From: JBQTJN01 sp052387095
GTDB lineage: Bacteria > Pseudomonadota > Alphaproteobacteria > Micavibrionales > Micavibrionaceae
Assembly (NCBI GenBank): GCA_052387095.1
Contig: JBQTJN010000003.1
Span: 1-9,615, forward strand
Direction: 5' to 3'
DNA: 9,615 nucleotides
A model generated the notes under the pieces. The model did no database searches and was not told the DNA's origin. It worked only from the letters and a program-made list of their open reading frames with translations. Below, piece after piece: positions 5,842-9,615 of this stretch (positions are counted from its first letter, which is position 1; the number at the start of each line of letters is the position of its first letter). Made by a program: the position numbers and the translations under genes.

Positions 5842-7365
5842 ATGGTTTACAGTGCAGTACGCAAAACAGAGTCAGCCGAATCATGTGCCGGGTCATGCGA
5901 CGGCAATATAGGTCTGCATTACGAAGAGAACCTGCTCTGGGAAAAGGACCGCTCAGACCACCCCGGTGTTGACTTGCCTGCGCTACAGAACTTGAAATCC
6001 CGCACCGGCGTCGAGGCGCGCGGCACCATGGGTCTGCACCAGGTGACCGAGCCGCAGGCGCTCCGCCACTTCGTCCGTATGAGCACCTGGAACTACTCGA
6101 TCGATCATGGCCTGTTCCCGCTTGGCTCCTGCACCATGAAACACAATCCGCGCCTCAATGAAAAAGTCGCGCGCTTTCCGGGTTTTGCACAAGTGCACCC
6201 GAAGCAGCCGGAGAAAACGGTGCAGGGCGCGCTGCAAGTCATGTATGAACTCCAGCACTGGCTCGCCGAACTGACCGGTCTGCCGGGTGTTTGCCTCTCG
6301 CCGGCCGCCGGCGCGCACGGGGAGCTGGCTGGCCTCATGACCATCCGCCGCGCCCACGAGCTCAAGGGAAATAAAGAGAAAAAGACTCTTCTGATCCCGG
6401 ATTCGGCGCACGGCACCAACCCGGCAACGGCCGCCATGTGCGGTTTTACGGTCCGCTCGATTTCCACCGCCGGCACGGGCCGGGTCTCGCCCGCGTCATT
6501 CAAGGAAGCGCTCGGCGATGGCAAAGATGTCGCCTGCATGATGGTCACGAACCCCAACACCTGCGGCCTGTTTGAGACCGACATTATCGAGATTTCAAAA
6601 CTGCTCCACGAAGCGGGCGGGTATTTCTACTGCGACGGTGCGAACTTCAACGCGCTGGTCGGCAAGGTCCGGCCCGGTGACTTTGGCGTCGATGTGATGC
6701 ACATTAACCTGCACAAAACCTTCTCCACGCCCCATGGCGGCGGCGGTCCGGGCTCGGGTCCGATCTGTGTCACGACCGAACTTGCGAAATACATGCCCGT
6801 TCCGACCGTGCTTAAGGAAAACGAAACGTATAGACTCGAATGGGAAGCGGACCGCCCGGAAACGCTGGGCAGATTGAAGGGCTTCCAGGGACAGTTCGGC
6901 ATGCATGTCCGCGCACTCGCCTACATGATGAGCCATGGCGCCGATGGTTTGAAACAGGTTGCGGAGGACGCGGTCCTCTCTGCGAACTACATATTAAGTC
7001 AGCTCAAGGATGACTTTCATGCACCGTTCGAAGGGCCATGCATGCATGAATGCCTGCTCACCGACAAGAAGCAGAAAGACGCAGGCGTCACGACTCTGGA
7101 TATGGCCAAGGCCCTGTGCGACGCCGGCTTCCACCCGATGACGGTTTACTTCCCGCTGGTGGTGCAGGGCGCCATGCTGATCGAGCCGACCGAAACCGAG
7201 TCAAAAGAGAGCGTGGACCGGCTGATCCGCGTCATGAAAAAATTCGCCGCCGACGTGAAAAAGGGCGATACCGAAAAATTCCACGACTTTCCGCTCCATA
7301 CTCCGCGGCGCCGCTTAGACGAAGTTAAAGCCGCGAGGGAACCGAAATTGAGGTGGAAGGCTTGA
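5842..7365 (+). CDS. gcvPB: Glycine dehydrogenase (decarboxylating) subunit 2
   Basis: This 507-aa protein is the PLP-carrying C-terminal half of the P-protein. It pairs with GcvPA to decarboxylate glycine and load the aminomethyl group on GcvH. The PLP lysine is Lys292 in HINLHKTFSTPHGGGGPGSGP (start about 288). Other landmarks are FPLGSCTMKHNPRLNEKVAR (92-111), SPAAGAHGELAGLM (153-166), DSAHGTNPATAAM (187-199) and TNPNTCGLFE (236-245). The C-terminus (about 480-507) ends TPRRRLDEVKAAREPKLRWKA, a typical finish, so the gene is complete. Length is normal for the subunit, slightly extended at the N-terminus. The ATG at 5842 is the first in frame after a TAG. Its 3' end directly borders the toxin-immunity island. 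Confidence 0.97.
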   Translation: MVYSAVRKTESAESCAGSCDGNIGLHYEENLLWEKDRSDHPGVDLPALQNLKSRTGVEARGTMGLHQVTEPQALRHFVRMSTWNYSIDHGLFPLGSCTMKHNPRLNEKVARFPGFAQVHPKQPEKTVQGALQVMYELQHWLAELTGLPGVCLSPAAGAHGELAGLMTIRRAHELKGNKEKKTLLIPDSAHGTNPATAAMCGFTVRSISTAGTGRVSPASFKEALGDGKDVACMMVTNPNTCGLFETDIIEISKLLHEAGGYFYCDGANFNALVGKVRPGDFGVDVMHINLHKTFSTPHGGGGPGSGPICVTTELAKYMPVPTVLKENETYRLEWEADRPETLGRLKGFQGQFGMHVRALAYMMSHGADGLKQVAEDAVLSANYILSQLKDDFHAPFEGPCMHECLLTDKKQKDAGVTTLDMAKALCDAGFHPMTVYFPLVVQGAMLIEPTETESKESVDRLIRVMKKFAADVKKGDTEKFHDFPLHTPRRRLDEVKAAREPKLRWKA

Positions 7366-7515
7366 GCCGCTTTGAAAAGCTAATAATCGCATTAGGCGCA
7401 CTCGCCGCGATTGATCTTTTTCAGGGTTCCGGATGGAGCGCTCAAATTCATCCGCTGATATTTGCTTGTTAAGAAATCTCTCAATTAAAACATCATATCC
7501 ATATAAATCTTGCAT
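7315..7515 (-). pseudogene. Truncated second immunity-like gene (colicin immunity type)
   Basis: The frame opens MQDLYGYDVLIERFLNKQ and continues ISADEFERS. This matches the typical start of self-protective colicin-type immunity proteins, which carry a D/I-ERF-x5-ISADEFE-like segment (recalled family pattern). After about residue 27 the similarity and the AT-rich composition stop. The frame then runs by chance through GC-richer bases and into the antisense of the gcvPB 3' end (overlap about 50 bp), ending at 7315. Immunity proteins of this kind are usually about 80-100 aa, so most of the gene is missing; the junction lies near 7434-7440. The ATG overlaps the stop of the upstream immunity gene by one base (TAATG), which shows that it was once part of the toxin operon. 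The 66-aa product is probably non-functional. Confidence 0.55.
7362..7472 (+). other. Possible remnant ORF downstream of gcvPB (TTG start)
   Basis: A TTG overlaps the gcvPB stop (TTGA), with GAGG eight bases before it. It opens a 36-codon frame beginning MSRFEKLIIALGALAAIDLF, which looks like a short N-terminal hydrophobic segment. After about codon 26 the frame enters the AT-rich island and stops at 7470-7472. It could be the first codons of a gene once translationally coupled to gcvPB and cut by the island, or it could be chance. It lies opposite the truncated immunity frame, so only one of the two can be genuine on each side of the junction. Confidence 0.2.
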
Positions 7516-7748
7516 TATTTAGCGCGCTCAACAGCCAGCAAAATATTTTTATCTCGGTATTCGTTGGTTGTCTCGCATCTTACAATAGAGCCCGGTAAAA
7601 ATTCCCACACTTCGTCTCCTGGGTCGTAATCAGGAGTTGGAAGCAATTTGTATAAACCATTTCCCAAATCAACGGCTTCCGTTGCTCTGGCAACAGGCGT
7701 CTCTTCTTCCAGCAGTTTGACGTACACGATAATGTGATCATGTTCCAT
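7515..7748 (-). CDS. Probable immunity protein for the adjacent toxin
   Basis: This 77-aa acidic protein (16 Asp/Glu against 8 Lys/Arg) starts MEHDHIIVYVKLLEEETPVA. Its core is DLGNGLYKLLPTPDYDPGDE followed by VWEFLPGSIVRCE. It resembles a family of small uncharacterised proteins often found behind polymorphic toxins (recollection, not a search). Its ATG lies one base after the toxin stop codon, so the two are translationally coupled, the standard layout for toxin then immunity. Acidity suits binding a basic nuclease domain; colicin E5's own immunity protein is also small (about 83 aa) and mimics the RNA substrate. Expected role: cytoplasmic neutraliser of the C-terminal toxin domain, protecting the producer. 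Its stop overlaps the next frame by one base. Confidence 0.6.
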   Translation of the reverse strand: MEHDHIIVYVKLLEEETPVARATEAVDLGNGLYKLLPTPDYDPGDEVWEFLPGSIVRCETTNEYRDKNILLAVERAK

Positions 7749-7749
7749 G

Positions 7750-8544
7750 TTATTTAACCTTTTTCGGCATCAGCGGAGTGAAATTCCTTCCGCCTATCTG
7801 AAATATTTCTTTCGTTTTATCGTCTCTAACAATAAATTTTTCATTATAGTCATAGCGCGTTGCGTTATTTTGTGTATTGACGTTGTTGGGCGCCTCGGAT
7901 TGTTTTCCTTTTTTAATAGCTTTTGAAATTTCCTCATATGTCCAGTCGCGTCTCTTCATTCGATTGGCCCATTTTGTATCTGATTTGTGCCAGCCAAAAT
8001 GCCATTCCGGATCTTTCTTGTTGAATTTTAACCAAGCTTGCCACGTCATGGAAACAGGTATTTTCCCAATACGTGTAAAAGGCAACACAATTAATTCCGG
8101 GTAAATCAGATTAATCGCATCTGGGTGGATTTTTTCCGAATCCGTCACCCTCTCCGCCCAGCATCGGCAATTAAAATCCCCGCCCGGGTCGGGCGCCTCG
8201 CTCCACGCACGCATTGTGCGATTATATTGCGCATGCGCTGCGCGCACTTTGCCATCTTCCACCGTGCGCCAGACATAAAACCCGTCCGGCGTTTCCGCGA
8301 TTGTATCATTGAGCGCTTGAATCGTCTCATCGCCCGGCCGCGCCTCGCCCGTAACGCGCAAATCAGAATCTTCCTGGAATTTTTTCAGCGCCTCGAAAAC
8401 TGCGCGGTCAGCAATCCCGGTAATCCCAACCTTTTCATGGGGCGTGTAATAGCCAAGCCGGTTGAGCGCCTTCTTCATCTGCCGCACATCGAATCCGTCC
8501 GCGATGCCGCTCGGGGCAAACGGGCGCGTAAGTTCGATCTGCAT
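7750..8544 (-). CDS. Modular polymorphic toxin: peptidoglycan-binding, phage Mu gpF-like segment and colicin E5-like RNase tip
   Basis: This 264-aa protein has three parts. Residues about 17-80 are a peptidoglycan-binding type 1 domain (FDVRQMKKALNRLGYY, then AVFEALKKFQ). Residues about 89-131 carry the YVWRTVEDGKVRAAHAQYN and DPGGDFNCRCWAE motifs of the phage Mu gpF/SPP1 gp7 minor-head family. Residues about 183-258 resemble colicin E5-type ribonucleases: WANRMKRRDWTYEEISKAIK, then NNATRYDYNEKFIVRDDKTK and EIFQIGG. Colicin E5 cuts the anticodon of queuosine-type tRNAs (Tyr, His, Asn, Asp); whether this tip does so is inference. No signal peptide is seen. The 5' half is GC-rich like the chromosome; the 3' third is AT-rich. 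The immunity gene follows one base later. The first two domains are fairly secure, the toxin class less so; another tRNase or CdiA-type nuclease is possible. Confidence 0.7.
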   Translation of the reverse strand: MQIELTRPFAPSGIADGFDVRQMKKALNRLGYYTPHEKVGITGIADRAVFEALKKFQEDSDLRVTGEARPGDETIQALNDTIAETPDGFYVWRTVEDGKVRAAHAQYNRTMRAWSEAPDPGGDFNCRCWAERVTDSEKIHPDAINLIYPELIVLPFTRIGKIPVSMTWQAWLKFNKKDPEWHFGWHKSDTKWANRMKRRDWTYEEISKAIKKGKQSEAPNNVNTQNNATRYDYNEKFIVRDDKTKEIFQIGGRNFTPLMPKKVK

Positions 8545-8558
8545 GGAAATATCTCAAT

Positions 8559-8585
8559 AAAAAAGCCCGGAATCGGACTCCGGAC
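8559..8585 (-). terminator. Terminator-like hairpin in the toxin gene leader
   Basis: On the minus strand GTCCGGAG (8585-8578) pairs with TTCCGGGC (8572-8565) around a 5-base loop, with two G-U wobbles. Six U residues follow (A run at 8559-8564). The wobbles would be C-A or A-C mismatches on the plus strand, so the minus strand is the working one. It lies between the toxin promoter and the toxin ATG, 15 bases before the start codon, where it could act as an attenuator or an inhibitory leader structure. Confidence 0.65.
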
Positions 8586-8594
8586 ACTACTATG

Positions 8595-8623
8595 ATTATA
8601 TTCCTATATAGTGCGGAAGTCAA
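8595..8623 (-). promoter_or_regulatory. Strong sigma70-type promoter for the toxin-immunity operon
   Basis: TTGACT (8623-8618) and a perfect TATAAT (8600-8595) are separated by exactly 17 bp on the minus strand. This is the best promoter match in the window. The expected start is about position 8588, only a few bases before the hairpin at 8585-8559. The -35 box lies about 10-20 bp from the left end of the IS30-type element. Confidence 0.7.
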
Positions 8624-8633
8624 GAGCCGTGGA

Positions 8634-9615
8634 TTCTAAAATGAAGTGCAACACCCTAAACTTTGCAGGAAAGGAGTGTTGTCATGGAAGAAAAGTACAA
8701 GCAATTGAGTATGGAAGAACGGAGTGTGTTATTTGTGGGGCTGCGGCAGGGCTTAAGCGGCCCCCATCGACGGTGTCGCGGGAGATTGCGCGTAATGCCG
8801 GGCGGCAGGGGTTTCGCTATAGCGTCACATTGGCGCAGAATATGAGCGCGGTGCGGCGGTTCCACAGGCCCTCCAAATTCAAACGCAATCCGCATTTATG
8901 GCCGCAGATCATCGAGGGTCTGCGCAAAAACTTCTCGCCTGAGCAAATATCGGGTAGGCTGCGCCGTATGCATCCGGATGATCCTGACAGGCATGTCTCG
9001 CATGAGACGATCTATGCCAGCATCTACGCCCAGCCGCGTGGATACTTGCGCACGGAGCTGATCAAACATCTGCGCCACGCGCATGTAACGCGCCGTCCCC
9101 GGTCACAAGGCAAGGACCGGCGCGGCACATGGCCGGAGATGACTCTCATCGCGGAGCGGCCGGATGAGGTTGAAGGCCGCGCCGTCCCGGGCCATTGGGA
9201 AGGCGATTTGATTATCGGCAAACAAAAACCCAAATCCGCCGTTGGCTCTATCGTTGAGCGAACATCACGCTATCTGATCCTCGTGCAGGTTGAAAAAGCA
9301 TCCGCGCCCGTGGTCGCAAACGGCTTTACAAGCCAGATGCAAAACATACCGCCGCTCTTGCGCAAATCTCTAACCTATGACCGGGGCACCGAAATGGCGT
9401 GGCACAGGCAGATCGAACAGGCGCTCGATCTCACCGTTTACTTCGCCGACCCCAGATCACCCTGGCAGCGCGGCACGAATGAAAATACCAACGGCCTGGT
9501 GCGCCAATACCTGCCCAAAGGCACAGACCTGTCCGGCTACACGCAGGACGACCTGAACGCCATCGCCAAAGAACTTAACGAAAGGCCCAGAAAATGCCTC
9601 GATTACCAAACACCC
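8634..9615 (+). mobile_element. IS30-family insertion sequence, left part (runs off window)
   Basis: The left end is marked by TGAAGTGCAACACCC (about 8642-8656), which resembles terminal repeats of IS30-family elements, whose opposite ends typically carry GTGTTGCACTT. A ribosome binding site AAAGGAG (8671-8677) and the transposase start follow. The right end and its inverted repeat are outside the window, so target duplications cannot be checked and the exact left boundary is uncertain by several bases. It sits immediately upstream of the toxin promoter. Confidence 0.75.
8684..9615 (+). pseudogene. IS30-family transposase, frameshifted by an N-terminal deletion
   Basis: The first frame starts ATG 8684 and reads MEEKYKQLSMEERSVLFVGL, then RQGLS, the usual IS30 opening. 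At about 8757-8759 the frame breaks. The homologous reading continues in the +1 frame from about 8758 as RPPSTVSREIARNAGRQGFR and stays open to the window end. About nine residues of the helix-turn-helix between GLS and RPPS are missing, a net loss of 3n+1 bases (roughly 28). The catalytic DDE triad is intact: Asp codon 9205-9207 in GHWEGDLIIGK, Asp 9379-9381 in TYDRGTE, and Glu 9481-9483 in RGTNENTNGL, giving the 33-residue D-E spacing of the family. The last visible residues KCLDYQTP are near the usual C-terminus. The product is probably inactive unless frameshifting or downstream initiation occurs. Confidence 0.82.

Noticed and set aside
7750..8544. Ordinary prophage remnant or lysozyme
   Set aside because: No other phage structural, lysis or integrase genes are in the window; the PG-binding domain has no catalytic hydrolase domain, and a coupled immunity-like gene follows.
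8125..8595. 156-codon plus-strand frame over the toxin gene
   Set aside because: It is antisense to the peptidoglycan-binding and gpF-like motifs of the toxin gene; Arg-rich shadow frame.

Overview
The window reads as a moderately GC-rich alphaproteobacterial chromosome. The evidence is the acpP-fabF-mltG order, the gcvT-gcvH-gcvPA-gcvPB order with a split glycine decarboxylase P-protein, and the protein styles. A free-living or predatory/epibiotic lineage such as the Micavibrio group would fit, but the genus cannot be fixed from sequence alone.

Layout. Positions 1-2594 (minus strand) hold fatty-acid and cell-envelope genes. Reading with transcription these are a HAD-family phosphatase, acyl carrier protein (acpP), an intrinsic terminator/attenuator, 3-oxoacyl-ACP synthase II (fabF), and the start of the endolytic murein transglycosylase mltG, whose ATG overlaps the fabF stop codon. 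Positions 2667-7365 (plus strand) hold the glycine cleavage system: gcvT, gcvH, gcvPA and gcvPB. Two things interrupt it. A palindromic repeat lies between gcvH and gcvPA. Between gcvPA and gcvPB lies a 305-bp gap with hairpins, a probable 45-aa gene on the opposite strand, and a good candidate promoter for gcvPB. The T, H and P proteins oxidise glycine to CO2, ammonia and methylene-tetrahydrofolate together with dihydrolipoamide dehydrogenase, which is not in this window.

Positions 7315-8623 (minus strand) are an accessory toxin-immunity island inserted just after gcvPB. A strong promoter and an unusual hairpin lead into a 264-aa modular toxin. It has a peptidoglycan-binding domain, a phage Mu gpF/SPP1 gp7-like virion segment and a C-terminal domain resembling the colicin E5 class of tRNA ribonucleases. 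It is followed one base later by a small acidic protein (probable immunity protein), and that gene overlaps by one base a second immunity-like gene cut off after about 27 codons. The toxin's N-terminal half looks compositionally like the chromosome, while its C-terminal tip and the immunity genes are AT-rich, as expected for exchangeable polymorphic-toxin tips.

Positions about 8634-9615 (plus strand) hold the left part of an IS30-family insertion sequence. Its transposase is frameshifted in the N-terminal helix-turn-helix, and the element runs off the window edge. The toxin-immunity island is the most interesting part of the window; the rest is mostly housekeeping.
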